From the NCBI GenBank assembly GCA_029448655.1, contig JACCLO010000008.1, positions 2,232,001-2,296,000 on the forward strand: a stretch of DNA of 64,000 nucleotides, in the 5' to 3' direction. The notes under the pieces were generated by a model. It saw only the letters and a list, made by a program, of their open reading frames with translations, was not told where the DNA came from and searched no databases. This DNA comes from Wolfiporia cocos (lineage: Eukaryota; Basidiomycota; Agaricomycetes; Polyporales; Phaeolaceae). Of this stretch, positions 1 through 10,643 are shown one piece after another. Position 1 is the stretch's first letter, and every line of letters begins with the position of its first letter. The translations under genes were made by a program, and so were the position numbers.

Positions 1-2665
1 AAGCTGCACTAATAGAGCCTGCGACACCACGCCGCGCAAGCTCCTCCTTGACGTAAGCGATGCGCTCCTCGAGCTCGCGTTGTCTCTCCAGTAGCGATCG
101 CTTGCTGGCCGGTACCGCTCTGTCTACTCCTGTCTCAGGAGTAGACGCAAGAGCGGCCAATTTCTGCACCGTAACGATAGTTGGCGACGGCATCGGTAGA
201 GGTACAGCGCGCACTTGTCTCACCGGCTGCTGAATAGACAGCTTCGGCGGGTCCGTACGCGTCTCTTGAGGTGTAGAAATCTCCTCGACTGCCACAGGCT
301 CAGCTGATGTCCCCGCTGCTGGCTTGTCTGGACGCTGGTTCAACGGGACCCAGCACGCTACCGTCGGATTCAGCGTGGACACCGCCTTGCGCTCGTCTGA
401 ACTAGGGGGCTGAGATGACTCCTCCTCGACGACCTCTACGGGCGTCGGTGGGACAGGCGAGGGAGTCGCGGCTGGTCTTTCACCCATTGACAAACCTGGT
501 ATCGGTGAATCGTCTGAGGATGTTTGGTAAGGCTCATATGGCCTCTTCGCAGGTGCCGGGACTGGTGACTGGGCTCGAGAAGACGCGATTGAGTGGCCGT
601 CGTCCATATCGTCGTTGATGTTGTCCGGCAGTGACGGGTCTGTCCCAGCCATTGTCGGCCCTGAATCTATGACCATGTACACGTCGCCGTCTCCGGCATC
701 AGACTCTAGATCCATCGCCTGCTCTTCGTCAAACTCGGGAACAGGAATGGGGTCTTCGGCTACATGTAATTCAGGGTTGGGCTCGGGTGGAGGTGGAGGT
801 GGCGGTACGTGCAACTGAGGAGGTGGGGGCGGCAGCGGAGGGAACGGATTAGTGACAACTTGTGAGAGGCCATAGTGCTGAAACAGCTGTGGCTGCTGGG
901 AATACGGCATGTTGTTCAGGGATCCATAGTACTTGCCAATATTGAAACGAGGCTCCGTGGCGTTTGGACTGATTGTTGGATGTAGGGTACCCCAAGGCTC
1001 GGGGATATTCTGGGGAAGAAAGGCATGCGACGGCGCCGAAGGAGAGATGGTAGACATCAACGAATCTTGCAATTGCGGGAATTTCGGGCCCCTGAGGTGG
1101 GGTGGAATAGACCGTGCAGGAGTAGAACTATGTGCAGGAGTGGACAGATCGGTCGACAATCCTGAAACTTGTTGATTGGAAGGAACAGGCTTTGATGCCG
1201 AGCGATATGAGTGCGAGTAGACATTCTTGGGGCCTGACTGAGCAGCTGGCTGGGATTTCCTGAAGATGGAGTCCCACAGTGCTTCTTCATCTTGCTGATC
1301 TAATTGACGGCGCGAGGGCCCTAGTTCTGCCTGACCAGAGGATACTTGCTGCTCTACATCTTGCGTCTTTTTCTTCTGCTTCTGCTTCTTCTTTTTCTTG
1401 CCGGTCGCCTTCTGTTCTATACTCGGCTCCTCAGCTACTCCTTCCGCAATCTCGCCCTCTTCTAGATCTGGCGGTGGTGGTTTCCCAGCCGGAGAGCCCC
1501 TGTACCAGTACGCACGGATGTGCTCTTTGCCCTCGCTAGAGAGACGCGGGCTGTTGAATGCCTCTAACGCACTATCCGCAGTCTGAAACTCGATAGCTGC
1601 TTTCCCCGTGCGTGGGTCGAAATGGATGTACCTCGAACGCCGATTCTTGGCCCAATCGTTTATGAAGGCCCAATTGCGGAACTTCTTCGGGATGTGCTCG
1701 AGCACCAGCGTACGAGTAGGGTGTATTTCGCGCGGGGAGGCATAAAGCCCGTGCGACCCAGACGCATCGGTTTCAAGATGCATACCTATAGGTTTCTTGG
1801 ATGCAGACTGCTCGGCGGGAGATTGGGTTGAGAAAGGAGGGGCAATGGGAGGAGGGGGAGGCGAAACTGCGGGAGGTGCGGGAAGTGCGGGCGAAACAGC
1901 CGCGGTGTCTGGGGCAGGGCGGGATATGGCTGCATGAGATAGGCGCGAGGACAGCGGAAGCGCACCCGACGGCGAGGACTTCGGCTCGTGTACGAGTGCG
2001 TCGCCCATGAACGTCGTCAGCGTCGACGGCTTACGGGGAAGCGCGTGTACGTGCGGTAGTGTGGGGACGAAGTTGGGCGACGTGGGAGACCACGACACCG
2101 GTGGGAGGATCTCGGGGGAGATGTGCAGGGTAGGAAGATCTGGCATCGCCGCATACCTGTTGCGACGCGCCTTTTTCGGCTGGAGCGGCGCGGGGACAGA
2201 GGCTGGCAGCGGAGCAGAGGTGTAAGCAGGCGGCATGGCCGGCGCAGGAGGTACAGCAGGGGGAGGTACTTGTAGCAGCCCCTGCGCCAGCTGAGCCTCC
2301 CTTTCACGCCTTCTCCTCTTCTTGCGAGCGGTCTTGCTCTCGCCCTGGAATGGGAATGGCTGAGATGGCTGGCTGTCGTTGCGCTTGCGTTTCTGGCCAG
2401 CAACCGGGTCTATGATCCTCAATATTGTACATTGTATGCCAACGCAATATGTGGCCCGTCACGTACCGGTTACGTTGTGATTCATGGCTAAGCTCTCTGG
2501 CAAGTTGCCGTCGCCTTCGTCATTTGAATCATCTCTGGCGAACCGGTCAGTCCCGGAGGCTGACCCTGTTTCATACACGCCCAGTTGCTGTTCAACGTAG
2601 GCCGCATCTTCATCGTCCGAGATAACAATAGGAGAGCTACGCGAACCAAGACCGTTGACCGCCAT
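1..2665 (-). CDS. RRM-containing RNA-binding protein, 3' end outside window
   Basis: Two exons are visible: 2665-2467 and 2409-1. The reading frame is still open at base 1, so the C-terminus is missing. The 57-nt intron runs from GTACGT to ATAG. The N-terminus holds SSPIVISDDED, which looks like a SUMO-interaction motif followed by acidic residues. A basic stretch (KKRRRRERE) and a Pro/Ser-rich linker follow. Around 1540-1770 there is a divergent RRM-like fold, with the segment TLVLEHIPKKFRN as RNP2-like strand and AAIEFQTADSALEAF as the RNP1/alpha-2 region. A Lys-rich run and poly-Pro tracts come next, then a charged coiled-coil (LLERQRELEERIAYVKEELA) at the window edge. The role is inferred as nuclear RNA binding. 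I do not recognise a named orthologue. The start was chosen because it begins the exon with the SIM-like motif. Confidence 0.8.
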
Positions 2666-3056
2666 GGCCAGGAAAGTTGGGGATGACTTGTCAAGGAGCC
2701 TTGTGAAGTGAAAGTTATGTGGCGGAGCGCCGCGGGGTTTAGAATAGGGTGTCTATTTTGGAAATCGTGTCATACCAGACCTCGTCCAGTCGCCTACCTA
2801 TGTCTCGGCTCGAGCTGTCGGCGAACTTACAGCTTTAGAGCGTTGACCCTAGCTAGCAGCAAGTTCTGCCATCATGGAATATACAGCGTATCCTACAGCT
2901 GCTGGTCTAGCATCAAAGACATGCCACCAAAATTATCGTAGCACCGCCCAAGTCCGATAGCGACCTCAGTCAGGATCCGGCTCGCCTTGAGATTGCATAT
3001 GCACACCAGCATACACAGCATGGTAACCCATTTACAATGCACAGCACAGCGCAAAG
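2666..3056. other. intergenic, upstream of the RRM gene
   Basis: I see no convincing coding frame here. It must hold the promoter of the RRM gene (-) and the 3' flank of NDUFS5 (-). No clear TATA box was found. Confidence 0.5.
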
Positions 3057-3585
3057 CTACTTCTTCTGCGCTGCCTCATCTTGACTCCGCTGGATCAGTC
3101 CGACGCCGACAATGACACCGTCTGCGAGGATGTCGGCTGCTTTCCGGCCCTCGTGAACCTGGTGCTCAGCCTTACGGACGAACTCTGCCTTGATAGCTTT
3201 CGCACGAGCAATCTAGCATGCGATCGATACAATGAGGATGTCTCAGAACAGCCCAAAATGCGTGACGAACCTCATTGGTATGGTGCAAACACTCGAAGTA
3301 ATCTTCCGCCTGCGGTTTACATTGACCAGGCACGTCCGACGATGCGTAACACTGCACCACAGCCACAATATTGTCTGATAATTCCGCACATATATTCATA
3401 GGCACGCACCTTGGAGAACTCCTGCCAGAACGCGAAACAACGGGGTACACCTAGTGGGGTCCTCGTGGTATTATTCCCGCATGGTATTCAGTGGTAACGC
3501 CTACCTCCGTGGAATCCGAACCCAGACTAGAGCGGTAGATTATTTGAAGCATGTCATACACAAATGATCATGAACATACCGCCAT
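3057..3585 (-). CDS. NDUFS5: NADH:ubiquinone oxidoreductase 15 kDa-type subunit (NDUFS5), CHCH protein
   Basis: Five exons: 3585-3580, 3526-3505, 3450-3410, 3351-3271 and 3212-3057, giving 101 aa. The first coding exon is only 6 nt (ATG GCG); joined to exon 2 it gives MASGFGFHGG, the usual fungal N-terminus. Twin CX9C motifs are intact (CFAFWQEFSKC and CKPQAEDYFEC) and are followed by LHHTNE. The charged C-terminus ends QDEAAQKK. Length and cysteine pattern fit the accessory subunit of mitochondrial complex I that is folded in the intermembrane space by the Mia40 route. All exon phases add up. The function comes from the family; the splice sites are read directly. Confidence 0.9.
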
Positions 3586-3820
3586 TCTCGAAGTGTTCTA
3601 ACCTCAAGTAAACGGAAGTGCGCAATGTGATTCCGAGTCGGTACGATAATCTGGGAACCAGATCAGACCCGTGACTATTCTGTGACTGTTGGCGATTAGC
3701 GAATGTCACGACAAACAGTCGTGACACCCCGCATATTGTGGCTGGTGCTGCCTGCACCGCGTTCGCCAATTCAATACGTATAACTTCGCAATTCTCTCAA
3801 TCTCTCTTTCTTAACCTACC

Positions 3821-4852
3821 ATGGCAGACCAAGCAGAGCTCGCCTTTGTCAAATCTTTTGCAAACAATCTCTCCTCGCATCCCGTTACGTACGCAGACGA
3901 CTTCCAGCAGCCACCCGAGAACTCACTAAAGAAGATACCCGTGCTACCTGTTCGTTCAACTACGATGCATCACTGGGAGTTGTATGTAAACTTTGTCATT
4001 AGGTCGACGTTCCACCTCCTCCAGAACGGAAGCCGCAGGTAGTGGCCCCCGCAGGTCAGTTCGTAGTCATCAGTCGGTTCACCATTTTCACTAGGTGTCA
4101 TAGGCTCCATCAGCATCACGTTCAAGTCTGCGAAGCCGCCTAAGGCCTACTCTCTCTCTGTTCAGCCCACAGACACCATTCTTGACATCAAGGGGCAGCT
4201 TGCGAATGAGCCAGGGGCTCCGCCTGCGGATGTGCAGCGATTGCTCCTGAAGGGCAAGGCTCTCGCCGACGGGAAGCTTTTGCAGGAGTATAGCGTCAAA
4301 GATGGCGACACCGTGAACCTGATGGTCAAGCCTGGCTTTGACTGGGACCCTACCAAGATATCCGCAGCACCTGAAGTCGTGGCGCCGACACCGCAGAAGC
4401 CCGCGGAGACTGCGGCCGACATCGTGCTGCTCCACGAACCGGCGCAGTCAAAGACGCGTTCAGGTCACTCGCGCATCCCGTCTGTCGTTCTCTCCCCGTC
4501 GCCGTCCATTTCTCCATCCCCGGGTGAGAAGCTCGTCGACATTCCTCTCGTCCTCGACGCGTCGAGCATCCCTGCGGCGCCCGCAGCGTCGCCACCAAAC
4601 ACGTCTTACCGCGCGACCGTCTCGCAGCCCGCATTCTGGGAGCACCTGTACAAGTTCCTACAGTGAGTAGTTCATCCGTGCCACGACGAGCCAGGCCTCC
4701 TAATGTGCCTTGCCAGCTCCTCGTTCCCGCACGCGAACGACGCCGCAACGGCATGGGAGGACTTCTTCTGCGCAAGCAAGGGCTCGCTAAGTGTGTCTGA
4801 GATCGCCAAGATTCGCGATCACGTTGGTATGATTGGCATGGCAGGCACCTGA
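3821..4852 (+). CDS. GET5: Get5/Mdy2-like ubiquitin-like protein of the GET pathway
   Basis: Four exons: 3821-3949, 4003-4054, 4095-4662 and 4717-4852 (about 294 aa). The N-terminal helical part starts MADQAELAFVKSF, as in Get5 proteins that bind Get4. A ubiquitin-like domain follows at about residues 60-140 (SISITFKSAK, DTILDIKGQLA, RLLLKGKALADGKLL, DGDTVNLMV). A Ser/Pro-rich linker leads to a short C-terminal helical block (WEDFFCASKGSLSVSEIAKIR) that resembles the Get5/UBL4A homodimerisation domain. The expected role is to bridge Get4 and Sgt2 in delivery of tail-anchored proteins to the ER. The Ubl part alone could fit other families; the N- and C-terminal blocks make Get5 the best call. 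Confidence 0.8.
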
Positions 4853-5189
4853 GGTGAGGTCGGTAAACAAGGTGGTACGGATTCTACGGACACAGTAGTC
4901 ACAATCATGGTTAATTGGCACGGTGGACAATCTCACTACTCTTTGGGACGGTCTTGTTAAGCAATCTACATGTTTCACTGCTACAGCTTGCCATCAGCGA
5001 ATGACGATATCGATGTAGATCCTTGTGTGGTCGGCGAGCCAGCGGGCGGTTAGCGTGGAGAATCGCTCACCACATTGAGTAGACGCTTTCCAATGTTCGT
5101 CATTTGGCCGTAAGCAGTCTTACCCGGCCCCGTCTGTAAGCAACTCGGTTGTCGCCCGCTGTCTACTATAAAGTTAGGTGAGGGAAGCC
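4853..5189. promoter_or_regulatory. intergenic with promoter of the GHR gene
   Basis: No coding frame is seen. A TATA-like CTATAAAG lies at about 5163-5170, upstream of both possible starts of the next gene (5190 and 5295). Confidence 0.5.
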
Positions 5190-5294
5190 ATGTCTGCATC
5201 AATCATTCGTCTTGCATCTTACCGCGTCCGCCCCCGCCTCATCATAAGAGCGACCTTTTGTTTTCCCCGGTTGTCTCTCGTATATAGCCGCACT

Positions 5295-6511
5295 ATGAGT
5301 ACTAAGGATGTATCGCACTTGAGCGATATCAACAAGATGACCTCAGACAACGACGGATCGTTTAAGCGCAAGGCGTCATCGTTCCGTAACTTCATCGAGA
5401 AGGGCGGGCAGTTCGCGCCCGAGAAAGGTGCGTCGTTTACCATTTTGCTATATATATCAAGCTCAAGCTTAGTTTAGGACGATACCATCTATATGTTTCC
5501 TACGCGTGCCGTGAGTAGTTGTTAAACTTGCAAGAACGGTCAATTGAACAAATGTCTCACAGCATGGGCTACGCGCGCATTGATCATGCGTAAGCTGAAA
5601 GGCCTTGAGGGCTTCATCGGTGAGTGCTACTGCAATTCACATTTTCTGCGATGCTGACATTTACCTCAGATGTCAGTGTCGTATCCCCGCACATGGGCGA
5701 GCAGGGCTGGCCGTTCGCGAGCACGGACGCGTTCCCGGGCGCGACAGAGGATCCCCTGTATGGCGCGGCGCATATCAAGGACCTCTACCTGCGCATAGCT
5801 CCCGACTATGACGGTCGCTTCACTGTCCCCGTCCTCTGGGACAAGCGCACACAAACGATCGTGAACAACGAGAGCTCGGAGATCATTCGCATGTTCAACT
5901 CAGCGTTCAACGACCTCCTCCCCGCGGACAAGGCCGCACTCGACTTCTACCCAGAGAACCTCCGCGCACAGATCGATGAGGTGAACGAGTGGGTCTACGA
6001 CACTGTCAACAGTGCGTTCTTCTCCAGCGTGGTTCGCAGCTGCGCTAACTCGGTCTCTTCTAGACGGTGTATACAAGTCCGGCTTCGCGCGCACGCAGAG
6101 AGCCTACGAGGCGGCGGTCCGCCCCCTCTTCGCGTCGCTCGACCGGCTTGAGAAGATGCTCGAAGGACACGAATACCTTATCGGCGGGCAGCTCACAGAG
6201 GCAGATATACGCCTGTTCGTCACGATCGTTCGCTTCGACCCCGTGTACGTCGGGCACTTCAAGTGCAACCTCCGCACAATTCGTGATGGGTACCCTGCGC
6301 TGCATCGCTGGTTGCGCAAGCTCTATTGGACCGTGCCTGCGTTCAAGGAAACGTGCAACTTCGAGCACATCAAGACGCACTATTATTGGTCCCATCCTTT
6401 CGTGGGTGTGCTCAGATTGGCGGCCCTTACCGAGCTGATGATGTTTTCTTGCAGATTAATCCAACAAGGATTATCCCAGTTGGCCCTATCCCTGATATTC
6501 TGCCTTTGTGA
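5295..6511 (+). CDS. S-glutathionyl-hydroquinone reductase (Xi-class GST)
   Basis: Six exons: 5295-5427, 5478-5510, 5563-5619, 5670-6011, 6064-6401 and 6455-6511. The protein has the catalytic SYACPWATR motif (Cys-Pro-Trp-Ala, with the CPWA codons split by an intron), NNGVYKSGFA, an all-helical GST C-domain (YLIGGQLTEADIRLFVT) and the family-typical tail INPTRIIPVGP. These mark glutathionyl-hydroquinone reductases (ECM4/GTO/PcpF type), which reduce glutathionyl-quinols to quinols with glutathione and are common in lignin-degrading fungi. The frame is open upstream of 5295: ATGs at 5190 and 5178 would add an Arg/Ser-rich, acid-poor leader (MSASIIRLASYRVRPRLI) that could be a mitochondrial presequence. 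The cytosolic start at 5295 fits the usual family length. Confidence 0.92.
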
Positions 6512-8029
6512 CATCAGAGCTCAAGATGTACAAGTGACGAAGATCGTATCGTTGAACATGTGAAATGTATGTATGATTACACCTGAATGAAACGAGTGCC
6601 TATATTTCCGTTTATATTCACCATTATTTCGCTCCTCGAGCATATGTTCTGATGCTCGGCAGATATGTTAAACTCCGTCTGAGATCTCAGGCTGTCTTAT
6701 TGACCAATTCAGATGTTATCAAGAGTAAAAGAATATGAGCAAGCACTGACCACATTGGAGTTCAACATTAATCTCTGCTGGGATGAGATAAGCAACAGGT
6801 TTCTCATGTTGGACCTTGTCATATCCGACGAATGGTTGGCAAGGCACCGATACTAACTGTAGCCAACCAATGAGGCCAAGAATATTCAGGATGATTGTCC
6901 CTCTATTGCCTGCAGGGATAATGTCTGACCTCTACGGTTCATTACTAGTCATCCCAAAATCCCATTTCTCCTGAGTAATACTTCGCACAGACTTGTTAAA
7001 AAGGGCAGGTCATTTTCTGTGCGCCGCAAACATGAGAATATGAGTGCATCCTGTTCCCCTATCTTCGCATGCTGTCAGCACTCTGGCATCATGATGGCAG
7101 ACTGATACTATCGGGCGCTTGTCCAGTAGCCAATGTTTTACGCCGTATGGATGGATCTCGATATACGTCCAGTTCCGTTCGACACTTAGGCCTCATACTT
7201 GCATGAACTTCGTCTCATTGGACGCAGTAGGCCATTTCCACGCTATATCATGTTATGAATGATTGACATATGGTCTCATGTCAGTTTTGCTGTCGCTAAG
7301 ATGCTTCCACCATATACAAGCTGTGTTGCTAGATGTGTCAATCACAAGATGGCTCGTGGATATGGATAACGATTGCTGGTTCCGTGCCAATGGTCATTCT
7401 GTGCCTATGTACGCGACAATGGAATATCGTCACAATGCAACATTGCTTCAGTCGAACCCACACACAGAGCGGCATAGGAAGGCCGGATTCCTATGTTGTT
7501 ACCCGACAAGCCCGAGAGGGCACAGCGCCGTACATTATGGCTTTCTGACCTTGCAGCTGGACCACTGAGCCGTGACTGCAGATAGCTTCGATGAGTGCGG
7601 ATTCGAACAATCACTTACGCGAGCTAAATATGCAAGTTAATGCAACAATGCGGTATGTTGTGAGAATAAGTGGCATAGCCGCAGCTAGACCACTTCATAG
7701 CCACCATCAAGATGTCTGTCGAGGTATTTGACTTTGACCGCGGCTATAGTCGGCTGGAAGCTATTGTGGATCGTGCCTGAGCTGCTCGTGGGTGTGTTAT
7801 GACTTACCCGGAGTGACACTGTTACACCGCTAGCAAAAGCTCGTCGGAGGATATGTGCGAATTGTCTGTCTGTCCTGTGTAACAGGATCATGATAGACAT
7901 CAGCAAACACAGCACGGCGAAATTGTGTACTATGAGGATCCAGTTAAAATGCAGTAGGGGAGGTATGCGTGAGCTTGCGATATCTCGTCGCCAGTGGCCA
8001 CACCAAGCGCATCCTTCGTATTCGCCAGA
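6512..8029. other. 1.5 kb without recognisable gene
   Basis: AT-richer DNA with only short unrelated open frames on both strands. No signal-peptide exon, tRNA or repeat was recognised. It holds the 3' flank of the GHR gene and probably the SSP1 promoter. Confidence 0.4.
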
Positions 8030-8040
8030 GGTACTGGATA
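8030..8040 (+). promoter_or_regulatory. SSP 5'-leader motif (copy 1)
   Basis: GGTACTGGATA, followed directly by GTAAGT at 8041, a good intron donor. The SSP1 start codon is at 8148. The same motif and donor placement occur upstream of SSP2, SSP3 and SSP4. Confidence 0.7.
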
Positions 8041-8147
8041 GTAAGTGCTTAATATGTCAACTTTAATGACTCTAAGATAACTCAACTTTCGCAAGCCTAT
8101 ACATTGTGAACCTCGCAAAGAGATCACTTGTGGTCTTACTGTTTGGC

Positions 8148-8569
8148 ATGAAGTCCCTCGTTCTCCTTGCTCTGATCACGTTTTCTTTAAACCCTCAAGT
8201 CTTGGCTGTGCCCATACTGTGAGTGCTTACGTATAATGCCTGTATCAAGAGCTCTCGCACTGATGCACGTTGCATTTACAGGCGACCTGGAAACTCGACT
8301 GATACGTCAGCGGATCATAAATTGTGGCACCTCAACAGTGTCCGGCAAGACTGGTCCAAGATCATGCCAGACATTCGCTTTGGAAACAGTGCGGACAACG
8401 AGATGTTATCAAACTGGAGGAGGCAAGGTATGCAAAGACTTGAGACTCGTGGCTTTCGATATATCATACTGAAATGAACATGCCTCTTGGTACAGCAGCT
8501 AGAACGGGCCAGGCTGTTGCACGCGCGAGGTATGCACATATCAATCCGTCATGTCAAGATGGAAAGTAA
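8148..8569 (+). CDS. small secreted protein SSP1
   Basis: Three exons: 8148-8218, 8282-8427 and 8496-8569 (96 aa). Exon 1 encodes a signal peptide (MKSLVLLALITFSLN...LA, probable cleavage before VP) and ends in a phase-2 intron just after VPI. The mature part carries one dibasic site (NWRR) and the motif IRFGNSAD. The third exon contains a further GTATGC, so the last 10-15 residues are less certain. I do not recognise a known domain. Gene architecture (5'-leader motif, 71-nt signal exon, phase-2 intron after Pro) matches SSP2-4, so I place it in that family. Function unknown; secretion is inferred from the hydrophobic leader. Confidence 0.65.
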
Positions 8570-9539
8570 TGGGACTCGATGACCCAATCAGTGTGTCTGA
8601 GTCATCGCACCTAGATTGGGCATCGATTGGCCAGGAGTCCGTAGAGCAAGCACGTTGAAAGCTGTAGCATGCGTCGCAGGCTGATTTGCGTGCTGTGTCC
8701 ATATTCCACCCTACCTAGCAAGACTAGGTATCAGTAGGCGGGTTTGAAGGGCGCTGCTGACAAACTTGAAGTAATAAAGCTGACAGAGAATACTACCTAC
8801 GTGAAGCTGACTGATGATGGCTGCATTTGCAGCAACAACGGTATGCAATGAGGATTCCATAGCAGGCAAAGCGTACCATGCAGCCGATAGACGATACAAA
8901 CGGGATACTAATGCATTACTGATCAGTAGCATTGAGTCCTAAGGCCTGAGGGCTGTGCTTCGATGCACAAAATGACTGGCTTACTGCGCAAAAAAATTAT
9001 CAGGCTGCGCAGATCACATAAAATGGATACATCTCGCCGGAATTCAAGACCCTCATCATGAGAGGTTAGTATAACTTGATATGGTGTTACCTGGATCCAA
9101 CTGTGCGCTTTAGCTTTCTCAAGGACCACGCGCCAATCCTATTCATTGAAGGTGACTGGAGGTACTCAGTAATAACAGCAACACGGCAAGATCTGTGTGA
9201 CTTTCCAGCGGGATGGACACGTAGCTGTAGCCGACCGTGCAGCAGCAATCAGTGAACAATATGCACCTACCACTACAGCAACAAAGACCCCGACAACTTA
9301 CAGCTATCAGATGAACGTGTTGGGCTGACGACAACGATGATATGTCTACCGTCATGTCACAAATGCCGCTACGTGGAAAAACTTTGTCCCTACCAGCATC
9401 CATCTTCAGGTCATCATTCACTGCCCTATCAGAAGGTGATCCAGCCAGCATAATAAAATGCCCGGAGAAGAGGTATCGACATTGTCGCCTTCTCGCAATC
9501 GCTCGACGCGGCCCGGGTCGCCCATTCCTTCAACCAGCG
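8570..9539. other. SSP1-SSP2 intergenic
   Basis: No coding frame with family resemblance was seen on either strand. Short frames at 9143-9451 (-) and 9342-9551 (+) look like chance. Confidence 0.4.
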
Positions 9540-9550
9540 GGTACTGGATA
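9540..9550 (+). promoter_or_regulatory. SSP 5'-leader motif (copy 2)
   Basis: GGTACTGGATA abutting donor GTGAGC at 9551; a likely acceptor is TTACACAG near 9587. The SSP2 ATG is at 9632. A four-codon upstream ORF (ATG CAG CCT TGA) lies between the acceptor and the main start. Confidence 0.7.
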
Positions 9551-9631
9551 GTGAGCAGCCATTGGGCTTTCCTGGACACTTACACAGGATCTGATAAGCC
9601 ATAATGCAGCCTTGAAATCTCATTGTGAATA

Positions 9632-9885
9632 ATGCTCGTTTTTACCCTAGTGACTACATACCTCGCCCTTCTCGCGGGATCTTCGGTCTATGCTAGGCCT
9701 GCTCCGTATGTCAAAGATTGTTCGGGCACCTATCCAAACCTTTCACATGAATTTGCAGAGACATGACACTTGCAGATATCGGTCGGATCGGATTTGGAGT
9801 TGCTGGTGTACGACCTAGCGGATATCGCTGTCAACACGGGGATCAGCTTTGCCTTTCCGAGCGTGCCTTCAAAGAGGCGAGTTGA
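9632..9885 (+). CDS. small secreted protein SSP2
   Basis: Two exons: 9632-9705 and 9759-9885 (66 aa). Exon 1 is 74 nt and encodes a clear signal peptide (MLVFTLVTTYLALLAGSSV.. then ARPAP). It ends in phase 2 after the conserved proline, like the other family members. The mature part contains DIGRIGFGVAG and two cysteines. An alternative reading removes 41 nt (GTGTAC...CAG) inside exon 2, which changes the frame to ..CLQRGELIVDFHGNHE.. and runs on beyond 9885. That frame also looks coding, so the 3' end is open. No dibasic site is present. Function unknown. Confidence 0.55.
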
Positions 9886-10643
9886 TTGTCGACTTTCACG
9901 GGAACCACGAAGTGAATTACATCCAGTTTTCAGGTCGTCGGGCATAGCCAGCGAGTTTGACTGCGTACCTTGAAAGCAGCAGGAGGCTTGAATGATCTAA
10001 GCTCAATTCCCAGACAGCTATGTATATGTCATTGACCAACCCTGTCCGCGAGATGTTCTCGAAACGACTGAAGGTCAGACTGATTGAATTGCCTTGTCGA
10101 TCTTGTGCTCCAAACGTAGTACGAGGAACATTGTCCTACTCACCCTGACGTGTATTGGCGTAAATATCCGTGGGAGCACATGACATTCAGTATCCTTGTG
10201 CGATAATAAAGCAATCGGAAGGATTCGAGAGCAATTTTGTACCAGCACAATTGCCTCTGATTAAATAATGAAACAGCATAAGATGGATTGGAAGCAAATA
10301 CCGGAGAATGTGTATGTTGCAGTCGTAGGCTTCCTCGCTTCTTGTCACTTGTTCACTTGAACTCGCTCGAGTCGAATGAACATCGACCTGTCGGTTTGCA
10401 TTTGAAAATCATACATCAGATAGGCACGAAGGTGGAGATATACATCAATCACGCAAAAAACAAGGGACATGGAACACGTCGCGCACGGCAGTACTTGTAT
10501 TTTGTGACATCGCACCGCGAGCCTGATATTGTAACGTCGCATGCGAGACGTAAGTATGTAATATTGGTGACGAATTCACGAGAGCATACGAGCACATTGC
10601 ATATTGGGGACATATAGGGCGGCCAGTAGTCTTCTGATAGTTT
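9886..10643. other. intergenic
   Basis: Apart from the possible extended 3' end of SSP2, nothing recognisable. The 109-codon plus-strand frame at 10288 has no family features. Confidence 0.4.
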
